NCBI RefSeq assembly: GCF_021088345.1
Contig: NZ_CP088156.1
Span: 2,170,001 to 2,234,000 of the forward strand
DNA length: 64,000 nt
Direction of reading: 5' to 3'
From: Bradyrhizobium ontarionense
Lineage (GTDB): Bacteria > Pseudomonadota > Alphaproteobacteria > Rhizobiales > Xanthobacteraceae
In this document: one piece after another, positions 26,190 through 34,458 of the stretch
Numbering within the stretch: position 1 is the first letter of the stretch
Layout: every line of letters begins with the position of its first letter
Position numbers and translations under genes: made by a program
The notes under the pieces: model-generated
What the model saw: the letters and a program-made list of their open reading frames with translations, nothing else
The model's database searches: none
What the model was told of the DNA's origin: nothing

Positions 26190-27353
26190 ATGCCCACGAT
26201 CGACCGTATCCAAGGCTACGCCGACGAGCTCACCGCCATCCGCCGCGACCTGCACGCCCATCCGGAGATCGGCTTCGAGGAGACGCGCACCTCCGGCATC
26301 GTCGCGGAGAAGCTCGCGCAATGGGGCATCGAGGTGCATCGCGGCCTCGGCGGCACCGGCGTGATCGGCGTGCTCAAGGGCAAGGGCGACGGCGGCAGGA
26401 AAATTGGCCTGCGTGCCGACATGGATGCGCTGCCGATGGAAGAGAACACCAACCTGCCCTGGCGCTCGACCATTCCCGGCCGCTTCCACGGCTGCGGCCA
26501 TGATGGCCACACCACGATGCTGCTCGGCACCGCGCGCTATCTGGCCGAAACCCGCAACTTCGACGGCACAGTGCACTTCATCTTCCAGCCCGCCGAGGAA
26601 GGCCTCGGCGGCGCCCGGGCGATGATCAAGGACGGCCTGTTCCAGAAATTTCCCTGCGACGAGCTGTATGGCCTGCACAATGCGCCCGACCTGAACCATG
26701 GCGAGGTCGCCATCCTGCCCGGCCCCGCAATGGCCGGCGCCGACTTCTTCGACATCCGCATCTCCGGCTATGGCGCACATGGCGCGATGCCAGAGCGTTC
26801 GAAGGACGCGGTGGTGATCGCAACCAGCGTGGCGCAGGCCATTCAGACCATCGTCAGCCGCAACGTCGAGCCATTGCAGGCCGCCGTGGTCTCGATCACC
26901 CAAATCCATGCCGGCTCGGCCTACAACGTCATTCCCGGTGATGCCTGGCTGTGCGGCACCGTGCGCGCCTTCTCGGACTCCGTGCGCGCTCTGATCCGCG
27001 AGCGCATGCGCGCGATCTGCGCCGGCATGGCGGCGGCCTTCAACTGCGAGATCGACGTCGACATCCGCGACACGTTCAGCGTGCTCGTGAACAAGGAGGA
27101 GCAGTCCAAGGTGGTCGAGGAAGTCGCCCGCACCGTGGTCGAGCCGTCCAAGGTGCTCACGCGCTCGACGCCGAAGATGGGCAGCGAGGATTTCGCCGAC
27201 ATGCTGCAGACGATTCCTGGCGCCTATTTCTGGGTCGGCCATGACGGCTCGGTACCGGTGCACAATCCCGGCTACGTGCTCGACGACAAGATCCTGCCGA
27301 TCGGCGCCAGCATGTTCGCCCGCATCATCGAGACCCGTCTGCCGGCTGGCTGA
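26190..27353 (+). CDS. M20 aminoacylase / amidohydrolase (hippurate hydrolase-like)
   Basis: 387 residues. Motifs are IRRDLHAHPEIGFEE, GLRADMDALPM, HGCGHDGHTTMLLG, FIFQPAEEGLGGA and a C-terminal KMGSEDFADML. These match the M20D amidohydrolases (hippurate hydrolase, N-acyl amino acid hydrolase, IAA-amino acid hydrolase), with a two-metal centre and a lid domain in the middle third. It removes an acyl group from an amino acid; the precise substrate is unknown. It sits 32 bp after the M81 peptidase gene and 67 bp before the amidase, probably in one transcript. Confidence 0.92.
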   Translation: MPTIDRIQGYADELTAIRRDLHAHPEIGFEETRTSGIVAEKLAQWGIEVHRGLGGTGVIGVLKGKGDGGRKIGLRADMDALPMEENTNLPWRSTIPGRFHGCGHDGHTTMLLGTARYLAETRNFDGTVHFIFQPAEEGLGGARAMIKDGLFQKFPCDELYGLHNAPDLNHGEVAILPGPAMAGADFFDIRISGYGAHGAMPERSKDAVVIATSVAQAIQTIVSRNVEPLQAAVVSITQIHAGSAYNVIPGDAWLCGTVRAFSDSVRALIRERMRAICAGMAAAFNCEIDVDIRDTFSVLVNKEEQSKVVEEVARTVVEPSKVLTRSTPKMGSEDFADMLQTIPGAYFWVGHDGSVPVHNPGYVLDDKILPIGASMFARIIETRLPAG

Positions 27354-27420
27354 TGCCGTCTGACATACGTCAATGAGCGGGCAGGCTATTTGATATGAAC
27401 TTCGGCAACGGAGCACCAGC

Positions 27421-28842
27421 ATGCACAAGCCCGCCTCGGACGACGTCACCTCGTTACACGATCTCTCCGCCGTCGACCTGATCGTCGGCTATCGTGCGCG
27501 CCAGTTCTCGCCCTCCGAAGTGATGGACGAGGTGCTGGCGCAGGTCGCGCTCTGGGAACCGCACATCAAGGCGCTCTATCTGCTCGACGTCGACGGCGCG
27601 CGGGCTGCGGCGAAAGCGTCGACCGAGCGCTGGGCCAAGGACGAGCCGGTCGGCTCACTCGACGGCGTGCCGGCGACGGTGAAGGACAATATCGCCACCA
27701 AGGGACAGCCGATGCCGCTCGGCGCCGCCAGCGTCACGCGCGCGCCGCTGGCAGCCGACGCACCGCCGGTGGCACGCCTGCGCGAAGCCGGCGCGATCAT
27801 CTTCGCCAAGACCACGATGCCCGACTACGGGATGCTGTCGTCGGGCCTGTCGAGCTTCCATCCGCTGACGCGCAATCCCTGGGATCTCCGGATGAATCCC
27901 GGCGGCTCCAGCGCCGGCGCGGGCGCTGCGGCCGCCGCCGGCTATGGCCCGCTCCATGTCGGCACCGATATCGGCGGCTCGATCCGGCTGCCAGCGTCCT
28001 GGTGCGGCCTGGTCGGGCTCAAGCCGAGCTTCGGCCGCGTGCCGATCGATCCGCCCTATGTCGGCCGCGTCGCCGGTCCCATGACGCGCATCGTCGACGA
28101 CGCCGCGCTGATGATGAGCGTGCTGTCCAAGCCCGACCGCCGCGACGGCACCAGCCTGCCGCCGTCAGACCTGCACTGGAAGGTCGCGGAGAAGCCCGCG
28201 CGCAAGCTGCGCATCGGCCTGATGCTCGACCTCGGCGGCGTCGGCCAGCCGCTGGAGGAGCCGGTACGTGCGACGACGCTGGCAGCCGCAAGAGCCTTCG
28301 AATCCGCGGGCGCCGTGATCAGCGAGGTGAAGGGCGTCCTCACGCGCGAGATGCTCGACGGCCTCGACAATTTCTGGCGCGCGCGGCTGTGGGACGATCT
28401 GGCGCGGCTCGCGCCCGAGGTGCGGGCCAAGACCCTGCCCTACATCCTGCAATGGGCCGAGCGCGGTGCTGCGCTGTCGGGCGTCGAGGTGATCAGGGGC
28501 TTCAACGTCACGATGACCTTGCGCGCGGCTGCGGCAAAACTGTTCGGCGAATACGACTACATCATCTCGCCGACCTCGCCCGGCGTGAAATTTCCGGCCG
28601 AGTACGCCTCACCCGTGAACGATCCGCAGGCGCCGTTCGAGCACATCACCTACACCGTGCCGTGGAACATGTCGGAGAACCCGGCGATCTCGGTCAATGC
28701 CGGCTATGACGACGACGGCTTCCCGATCGGTCTGCAGATCATAGGCCGCCGCTTCGACGATCTCGGCGTGCTGGGGTTGGCGAAAACGTTCGAAGGATTG
28801 CGCGGCGAACAGCGACCGTGGCCGGTGGCGCCGGCTGCATAA
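27421..28842 (+). CDS. amidase signature family enzyme
   Basis: 473 residues. The Ser-cisSer-Lys triad is visible: Lys in GVPATVKDNIATKG, and Ser residues in NPGGSSAGAGAAAAAGYG and VGTDIGGSIRLPA. The nucleophile context GTDIGGSIR is classic for the amidase signature family. Members hydrolyse small amides, aryl amides or glutaminyl residues. It is the last gene of the transporter/hydrolase block, so release of ammonia from an imported amide is a reasonable inference. A CGGAG ribosome site precedes the ATG. Confidence 0.9.
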   Translation: MHKPASDDVTSLHDLSAVDLIVGYRARQFSPSEVMDEVLAQVALWEPHIKALYLLDVDGARAAAKASTERWAKDEPVGSLDGVPATVKDNIATKGQPMPLGAASVTRAPLAADAPPVARLREAGAIIFAKTTMPDYGMLSSGLSSFHPLTRNPWDLRMNPGGSSAGAGAAAAAGYGPLHVGTDIGGSIRLPASWCGLVGLKPSFGRVPIDPPYVGRVAGPMTRIVDDAALMMSVLSKPDRRDGTSLPPSDLHWKVAEKPARKLRIGLMLDLGGVGQPLEEPVRATTLAAARAFESAGAVISEVKGVLTREMLDGLDNFWRARLWDDLARLAPEVRAKTLPYILQWAERGAALSGVEVIRGFNVTMTLRAAAAKLFGEYDYIISPTSPGVKFPAEYASPVNDPQAPFEHITYTVPWNMSENPAISVNAGYDDDGFPIGLQIIGRRFDDLGVLGLAKTFEGLRGEQRPWPVAPAA

Positions 28843-29228
28843 CATATGCACTCGAACTGTCATGCTCGGGCTCCGACCCGCGCATACATCGCCGGGTCAA
28901 GCCCGGCAATGACGGAACAACGGGAAATGCATAGGGTGGGCAAAGGCGCACACACCGCGCTATCCACGCCACCGCTGCTGATGGCCGCCGCGCCGTTGCC
29001 TACCCTAAGGAATATCTGACGCGGACTTTTGCCGATATCGCTGCGCTAAACTATGATCGTCATTCCGGGGCGTGCGAAGCACGAGCCCGGAATCCATACT
29101 CACGATCGTGGCTATGGATTCCGGGCCTGCGCCCAAGGGGGCGCATCCCGGAATGACGACGGAGATTGTGGCGCGCACAATTGTCAGGATAACAACAACA
29201 CCAACAACGACCACATCAGGAAACGCCC
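28843..29228. other. intergenic region with two repeat elements
   Basis: 386 bp. It holds a half element of the GTAGGGTGGGCAAAGGCG family near 28932-28978 and a full TCATTCCGGGGC palindrome at 29058-29159. No gene is supported. Confidence 0.6.
29058..29159. repeat. palindromic repeat, TCATTCCGGGGC family
   Basis: CGTCATTCCGGGGCGTGCGA ... GGAATCCATACT faces GGCTATGGATTCCGGG ... CCCGGAATGACGA. It lies just upstream of the crotonase gene. Confidence 0.85.
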
Positions 29229-30119
29229 ATGGCATATGAGACCATTCTCTACGACGTCGCCGAGCAGATCCTAACCATTACGCTGAACCGGCCGGAAAAG
29301 CTCAACGCCTTCACTCCGACCATGCAGCGCGAACTGATCGACGCTTTCGATCGTGCCGACAAGGATGATGACGTCCGAGCCATCATCGTCACCGGATCAG
29401 GCCGGGCCTTCTGTGCCGGCGCCGATCTCTCCTCCGGTGCCGACACCTTCGACCGCGACGCCAAGCGCGGTCCGGTGAAACGTCACGCCGATGGCAGCAC
29501 TGACTATTCCGATCCGCAGGTGCGCGACGGCGGCGGCCAGGTGACGTTGCGCATCTTCAAGTCGCTGAAGCCGGTCATTGCCGCGGTAAACGGCCCGGCG
29601 GTAGGCATCGGCGTCACCATGCAGCTCGCGATGGACATCCGCATCGCCTCGGAAGCGGCGCGGTTCGGCTTCGTATTCTCCCAGCGCGGCATCGTGCCGG
29701 AGGCGGCATCGAGCTGGTTCCTGCCGCGCCTCGTCGGCATCTCGCAGGCGCTGGAATGGTGCTACACCGGCCGCGTGTTCCCGGCGCAGGAGGCGCTCGC
29801 CGGCCGTCTCGTCAGCAAGGTGGTGCCGCCGGATGATCTCCTGCCGACCGCCCGCGCGCTGGCGCGCGAAATCGCCGAGAAGACCGCGCCGGTGTCGATC
29901 GCGCTGATCCGCCAGATGATGTGGCGCATGACGGGCGCGGACGACCCGATGGAGGCGCACAAGGTCGACAGCCGCGGCATCTACGCGCGCGGCCGCTCCG
30001 ACGACGTCAAGGAAGGCGTGGTGTCGTTCCTGGAAAAGCGCCCGGCGCAGTTCAAGAACACTGTGTCGGCCGACATGCCCAACTATTTCCCGTGGTGGGA
30101 CGAGCGGGAGTACAAGTAG
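29229..30119 (+). CDS. enoyl-CoA hydratase/isomerase family protein (crotonase)
   Basis: 296 residues. The oxyanion-hole blocks are GSGRAFCAGADLSSG and NGPAVGIGVTMQLAMDIRIA. A Glu in RGIVPEAASSWFLPRLVG is a candidate catalytic acid. The family binds acyl-CoA thioesters; members hydrate, isomerise or cleave them. The length is slightly above the usual 260 because of an insertion (GPVKRHADGSTDYSDP) near residue 85. AGGAAA precedes the ATG. There are no beta-oxidation partners next to it, so the pathway is open. Confidence 0.88.
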   Translation: MAYETILYDVAEQILTITLNRPEKLNAFTPTMQRELIDAFDRADKDDDVRAIIVTGSGRAFCAGADLSSGADTFDRDAKRGPVKRHADGSTDYSDPQVRDGGGQVTLRIFKSLKPVIAAVNGPAVGIGVTMQLAMDIRIASEAARFGFVFSQRGIVPEAASSWFLPRLVGISQALEWCYTGRVFPAQEALAGRLVSKVVPPDDLLPTARALAREIAEKTAPVSIALIRQMMWRMTGADDPMEAHKVDSRGIYARGRSDDVKEGVVSFLEKRPAQFKNTVSADMPNYFPWWDEREYK

Positions 30120-30124
30120 AATGC

Positions 30125-30264
30125 GGTCATCCCGGACAAGCGCGCGGCACGCGCGCGCCGATCCGGGATCCATAGCCACAGGATGCCGTTTGGCGAAGAA
30201 CGACGTCCAGCGTGCCCCAAGCGAGATCACGCGGTATGGGTCCCGGCTCGGAGGCCGGGACGAC
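30125..30264. repeat. inverted repeat, GTCATCCCGGACAAG family
   Basis: GGTCATCCCGGACAAGCGCG ... GATCCGGGATCCATAGCC on the left and GGTATGGGTCCCGGCTCG ... CCGGGACGAC on the right, an imperfect palindrome filling the space between the convergent crotonase and oxidoreductase genes. Confidence 0.65.
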
Positions 30265-30290
30265 AGCGGAGGGTGTGGCGGCGTTGTGCC

Positions 30291-31268
30291 TCAATCCATC
30301 ACCAGCGCCACGCGGCCGATCGCCTTGCGCGCGATCAGGAGCCGCATCGCATGCGCATAATCCGCGAAGGGAACGCGATGCGACACGTTGGGCCGCAGCT
30401 TGCCCTGCTCCGCAAGAGCGAGCAGGGCCGCCAAGCGCACCTCGCCGAGCTTCGGATCCCTGCGCACGGCCTCGCCGGCGCGGACGCCGATGACACTGGC
30501 ACCCTTCATCAGGATCAGGTTGGTGCGCGCGAGGCCGATGCCGCCGGTGAAGCCGATGACGAGCAGCCGCGCACCCCAGGCGATGCAGCGCACGCTGTTC
30601 TCGAACACCTCGCCGCCGACCGGATCAAACACGACGTCGACGCCGCGCCCCGCCGTGATGCGCTTGACCGCGTCACGGAACGGCTCGCGTGCGGACAGCA
30701 CCAGATGATCGGCGCCGCGGGCCCTGGCGACCGCGAGCTTCTCCTCCGACGAGGCGACCGCGATCACGGTCGCGCCCAGCAGCTTGCCGAGCTCGACGGC
30801 AGCAAGCCCGACGCCGCCGCCGGCGCCATGCACCAGCAAGGTCTCTCCCGACTTCAGCTGGCCGCGATCGACCAGCGCGTGATAGGCCGTGCCATGGCCG
30901 GCCAGATAGGTGGCGCCTTCCGCATAGTCGAAGGTCGATGGCAGCGGCGTGAGCTGGCTGGCGGCGACCACCGCTTCCTCGGCATAGGCGCCGAACCGCA
31001 TGCGCACGATGACCTTGTCGCCGATCGCGGCTCCAGTCACAGCAGCACCAGTCTCGATGACGTCGCCGGCCGCTTCCACGCCGGGCGTGAACGGCAGCTC
31101 CGGCTTGAGCTGATACTCGCCGGCCGCCATCAGGATGTCGGGAAAATTGATGCCGGCGGCGCGGATCTTCACCCGCACCTCGCGCTCACCAAGCGGATGC
31201 GGCGCGATGGCCTCCAGCCGCAGCTGCTCCGGCGGGCCGAGCGCGCGGCAGACGATCGCGCGCGGCAT
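30291..31268 (-). CDS. zinc-free medium-chain dehydrogenase, quinone oxidoreductase-like
   Basis: 325 residues from the ATG at 31268, which shares one base with the stop of the upstream gene (TGATG). The cofactor motif HGAGGGVGLAAVELGKLLGA and the quinone oxidoreductase signature GAGGGVGLAAVELGK are clear, and the structural-zinc cysteines are absent. AINFPDILMAAGEY at the N-terminus also fits. Such enzymes reduce quinones or enones with NADPH. Coupling to an HCCA-isomerase-like gene suggests a role in aromatic or xenobiotic metabolism. Confidence 0.9.
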   Translation of the reverse strand: MPRAIVCRALGPPEQLRLEAIAPHPLGEREVRVKIRAAGINFPDILMAAGEYQLKPELPFTPGVEAAGDVIETGAAVTGAAIGDKVIVRMRFGAYAEEAVVAASQLTPLPSTFDYAEGATYLAGHGTAYHALVDRGQLKSGETLLVHGAGGGVGLAAVELGKLLGATVIAVASSEEKLAVARARGADHLVLSAREPFRDAVKRITAGRGVDVVFDPVGGEVFENSVRCIAWGARLLVIGFTGGIGLARTNLILMKGASVIGVRAGEAVRRDPKLGEVRLAALLALAEQGKLRPNVSHRVPFADYAHAMRLLIARKAIGRVALVMD

Positions 31269-31876
31269 CACGCGGCGCGGCCCTTCGTCCTCGCCAGCGC
31301 TTCGCGGATCAGCGGCAGGCGGTCGTTGCCGAAATACATGTCGGTCACGTTGACGAAGATGGTCGGCGAGCCGAAGCCGCCGCGCTTCACGACCTCCTCG
31401 GTGTTGATGCGCAGCTGGTCCTTGATGCCCTGCTGCGCGATGCCTTCGAAGAAATCCTTCGGATCGATGCCGACCCGCCGACACACCTCGGTCAGCACCG
31501 CATCCTGCGAGATGTCCTGGTCCTCGCCCCAGTAGATCTCGAACACGGTGCGCGCGAACGGCACCATGTCCTGCCCCAGCCAGATACAGCCGCGCATCGC
31601 CTTGACGCTGTTCACCGGAAACACCGTCGGCGGCATCTTGATCCTGAGCCCGGCCGACCGTGCCCAGTCGCCGAGGTCCTTCAGCATGTAGGCCGCCTTG
31701 GCCGGCACCGGCGTCTCACGTTGCGCATAGACGCTGGGATTGACGGTGTTGAAGATGCCGCCGACGAGAATCGGCCGCCAGACGATGTCGACGCCGAACT
31801 CCTTGGCGAGCGGCTGGATGTTGTGGAAGGCGAGATAGGTCCAGGGGCTGGAGCAGTCGAAGAAGAATTCGATCAT
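31268..31876 (-). CDS. 2-hydroxychromene-2-carboxylate isomerase family (DsbA-like)
   Basis: 202 residues of thioredoxin fold with a helical insertion. The active-site region is FFFDCSSPWTYLAFHN, where Ser takes the place of the CxxC motif, as in glutathione-dependent HCCA isomerases and kappa-class transferases. WRPILVGGIFN and GSPTIFVN (cis-Pro) support the call. In naphthalene degradation the enzyme isomerises a chromene carboxylate; here the substrate is unknown. It is translationally coupled to the following oxidoreductase. Confidence 0.87.
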   Translation of the reverse strand: MIEFFFDCSSPWTYLAFHNIQPLAKEFGVDIVWRPILVGGIFNTVNPSVYAQRETPVPAKAAYMLKDLGDWARSAGLRIKMPPTVFPVNSVKAMRGCIWLGQDMVPFARTVFEIYWGEDQDISQDAVLTEVCRRVGIDPKDFFEGIAQQGIKDQLRINTEEVVKRGGFGSPTIFVNVTDMYFGNDRLPLIREALARTKGRAA

Positions 31877-31902
31877 TGGTATGTCCTCGGTCTATGTGGG
31901 TT

Positions 31903-32023
31903 CGTCATTGCGAGCGCAGCGACGTGTCCGCCATAGCCCGAAGGGCGACGGCGGAAGCAATCCAGACTGCCTCTGCGTTGGGATTCTGGATTGCTTCGTC
32001 GCCTTCGGCTCCTCGCAATGACG
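31903..32023. repeat. palindromic repeat, CGTCATTGCGAGCG family
   Basis: CGTCATTGCGAGCGCAGCGA ... GAAGCAATCCAGA on the left pairs with TCTGGATTGCTTCGTCG ... CTCGCAATGACG on the right. A second copy lies at 38519-38638. Confidence 0.8.
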
Positions 32024-32037
32024 TGGAGAGAGCACGC

Positions 32038-32742
32038 TCACTGTCTCCCCATGACCTCCTTCGCGCGCGCACCGAACATGACGTGACGCGACTGGTCGTT
32101 GAACGGCTCCTTGACGAACTTGCCGATCGCCAGCCCCGCCTGCAGCTTTGGCCGCGCGCGCAGGAGCGCGTACCAGCGCTTGATGTGGGGATAGTCGTCG
32201 AGCGTGAAGCCCTGCGCCTTGTGCGTCATCATCCAGGGAAAGCAGGCGATGTCGGCGATCGTGTAGTCGTCGCCGGCCACGTAGGCGCCGGTCTTGCCGA
32301 GCTGCACGTCGAGCACGTGGAACAGCCTGATGACCTCGTCACGATAACGCTGGATCGCGTAAGGAAGCCTCTCGGCCGCATAGAGCGCGAAATGGCCGTG
32401 CTGCCCCATCATCGGTCCGAGCCCCGCCATCTGCCACATCACCCATTGGATCACGCGCGAGCGCGCCCGAATCTCCGAGGGGAGAAAGCGGCCGGTCTTG
32501 TCGGCGAGATAGACCAGGATGGCGCCGGTCTCGAACACCGGGAACGGTTCTCCACCGTCGGCCGGCGCATGGTCGACGATGGCCGGAATCCGGTTGTTGG
32601 GACTGATCGCCAGGAACTCCGGCTTGAACTGGTCGCCGGCGCGGATGTCGACGGGAATGACGGTATAGGGCAGCCCGAGTTCCTCGAGCATGATCGAGAT
32701 CTTCCAGCCGTTCGGTGTCGGCGCGTAGTGGAGATCGATCAT
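32038..32742 (-). CDS. glutathione S-transferase, YfcG/YghU-like
   Basis: 234 residues from the ATG at 32742. The N-terminal domain reads IDLHYAPTPNGWKISIMLEE, with the Thr-Pro-Asn seen in YfcG-type disulfide-bond oxidoreductases, then NNRIPAIVDH (cis-Pro) and FETGAILVYLADKTG. The C-terminal helical domain includes YTIADIACFPWM. Nu-class proteins of this type reduce disulfides with glutathione. It follows, on the same strand, the isomerase and oxidoreductase genes but is separated from them by a palindromic repeat. Confidence 0.88.
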   Translation of the reverse strand: MIDLHYAPTPNGWKISIMLEELGLPYTVIPVDIRAGDQFKPEFLAISPNNRIPAIVDHAPADGGEPFPVFETGAILVYLADKTGRFLPSEIRARSRVIQWVMWQMAGLGPMMGQHGHFALYAAERLPYAIQRYRDEVIRLFHVLDVQLGKTGAYVAGDDYTIADIACFPWMMTHKAQGFTLDDYPHIKRWYALLRARPKLQAGLAIGKFVKEPFNDQSRHVMFGARAKEVMGRQ

Positions 32743-32881
32743 TCTTCCCCGATTCCTGCCCGGACCATTATGCCGCGCTGCGGAACGCACGGGCGGCTTC
32801 GTTCTTCTGTACCTGAAGGGTAAGCCATGGCAGACAGGCGCTCAAGCCTGACCGCCCCATACGCCGACGGAGAGTTCGACC

Positions 32882-33904
32882 ATGCTGTTTCCATCGACCA
32901 TCGCAGGCTCGCTGCCGAAGCCGGAATGGCTGGCCGAGCCGAACGTGCTGTGGGCCCCGTGGAAGTCGAAGGGCGAGGAGCTTTCGCGCGCCAAGCGCGA
33001 CGCGACCATCCTGGCGCTGAAGCTGCAGGAGGATTCCGGCATCGACATCCTCACCGAGGGCGAGCAGTCGCGCCAGCACTTCGTGCACGGCTTCCTCGAG
33101 CGGGTCGAAGGCATCGACTTCGCCCACAAGGTCGAGATGGGCATCCGCAAGGACCGCTACAAGGCGATGGTGCCGCAGGTGGTGGCACCCTTGTCGCTCA
33201 AGGGCCGCGTCCATGGCGACGAGGCGCGGATCGCGCGCACGCACACGACACGCGCGCTGAAATTCACCCTGCCCGGTCCGATGACGATCATCGACACCAT
33301 CGCCGACAACTACTACGGCGACCGCGTCAAGATGGCGTTCGCCTTCGCCGAGCTGTTGAACCAGGAGGCCAAGGCGCTGCACGACGCCGGCATCGACATG
33401 ATCCAGTTCGATGAGCCGGCCTTCAACGTCTACATGGACGAGGTGCGCGACTGGGGCATCAAGGCGCTGGAGCGCGCCGCCGAGGGACTGACCTGCCCGA
33501 CCGCAGTCCACATCTGCTATGGCTACGGCATCAAGGCCAACACCGACTGGAAGGAGACGCTCGGCGGCGAGTGGCGCCAGTATGAGGAGACCTTCCCCGT
33601 CATCGACGCCAGCGCGATCCAGCAGGTCGCGGTCGAATGCCGCAATTCGAAGGTGCCGATCGAGCTGCTCGGGCTGCTCAAGAACAAGATCGTGCAGGCC
33701 GGCGTCATCGACGTCGCCAGCGACGAGATCGAGACCGCCGAGGACGTCTGCAAGACCATCGAGGACGTCATGAAGGTGGTGCCGAAAGAGAACATCATCG
33801 CGACCACCAATTGCGGCATGGCGCCGATGCGGCGCGAAGTGGCCGAGGCCAAGCTGATGGCGCTCGGCACCGGCGCGAAGCTGGCAAGGCAGCGGTTCGG
33901 CTGA
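32882..33904 (+). CDS. MetE-like methionine synthase (C-terminal catalytic domain type)
   Basis: 340 residues, the length of a stand-alone MetE catalytic barrel. Supporting blocks: STIAGSLPKPEWL, ILTEGEQSRQHFV, LPGPMTIIDTI, DMIQFDEPAFN, and zinc ligands in VHICYGYG (His, Cys), ELLG (Glu) and TTNCGMAPM (Cys). Full-length MetE has an extra N-terminal barrel, lacking here. Short homologues may use a different methyl donor, so homocysteine methylation is likely but the donor is uncertain. It is a cytosolic zinc enzyme. Confidence 0.85.
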   Translation: MLFPSTIAGSLPKPEWLAEPNVLWAPWKSKGEELSRAKRDATILALKLQEDSGIDILTEGEQSRQHFVHGFLERVEGIDFAHKVEMGIRKDRYKAMVPQVVAPLSLKGRVHGDEARIARTHTTRALKFTLPGPMTIIDTIADNYYGDRVKMAFAFAELLNQEAKALHDAGIDMIQFDEPAFNVYMDEVRDWGIKALERAAEGLTCPTAVHICYGYGIKANTDWKETLGGEWRQYEETFPVIDASAIQQVAVECRNSKVPIELLGLLKNKIVQAGVIDVASDEIETAEDVCKTIEDVMKVVPKENIIATTNCGMAPMRREVAEAKLMALGTGAKLARQRFG

Positions 33905-34458
33905 CCGCAGCGCCCAGCGCGCGCAGAAGCGGTCTTGGTTCGATTCGAAGGCCGCTTCGTTGACAGGCTCGGCTCCGGCCGCGGATTCGCGCCGCACACC
34001 ATCGACGATGCAAGCCGCTTCTCAAGTCATGCCTCCTCGAGGGTGCGGCGCGATTGACGGCGGCATGGGTGCTGCCGCGACCGTGGATGGCCGTCGCATT
34101 GATCTCTCAAAGATGACCCCTTCCACAAAACGAGCAGCCCACCTGTTCGCTCGCGATTCCCGCAATTGGCGAGACAGCCTCGAATACGAACCGGACCAAG
34201 CTCTTTCACGCCGTCAAATGCAACTTATCGTACACATGAGCTAATCTCCAAGATCTCTCGCCAGAAATATCCTGAGATAAATTTCATCAATATCTGTAGT
34301 TGATTACCTACCACTCTTGTTCCCGCGACACTGTGTCTTTCCTGCAATTGACAGGATCGCCCTCTCGCCTGCATCCATAGCACAACCAATAGATGCACAC
34401 GTTTTAAGTGCATCGAATCAGTTCGGGCTGACGATTGCTTTCATCACAGGGGATGGGG
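33905..34458. other. intergenic region upstream of autotransporter 2
   Basis: 554 bp with no supported gene. The second half (34240-34440) is AT-richer than its surroundings and presumably carries the promoter. A TTGACA lies near 34350, but no matching -10 was found. Confidence 0.4.

Noticed and set aside
33960..34244. 94-codon ORF upstream of autotransporter 2
   Set aside because: No ribosome site, no recognisable motif, and composition changes along its length. Treated as intergenic.
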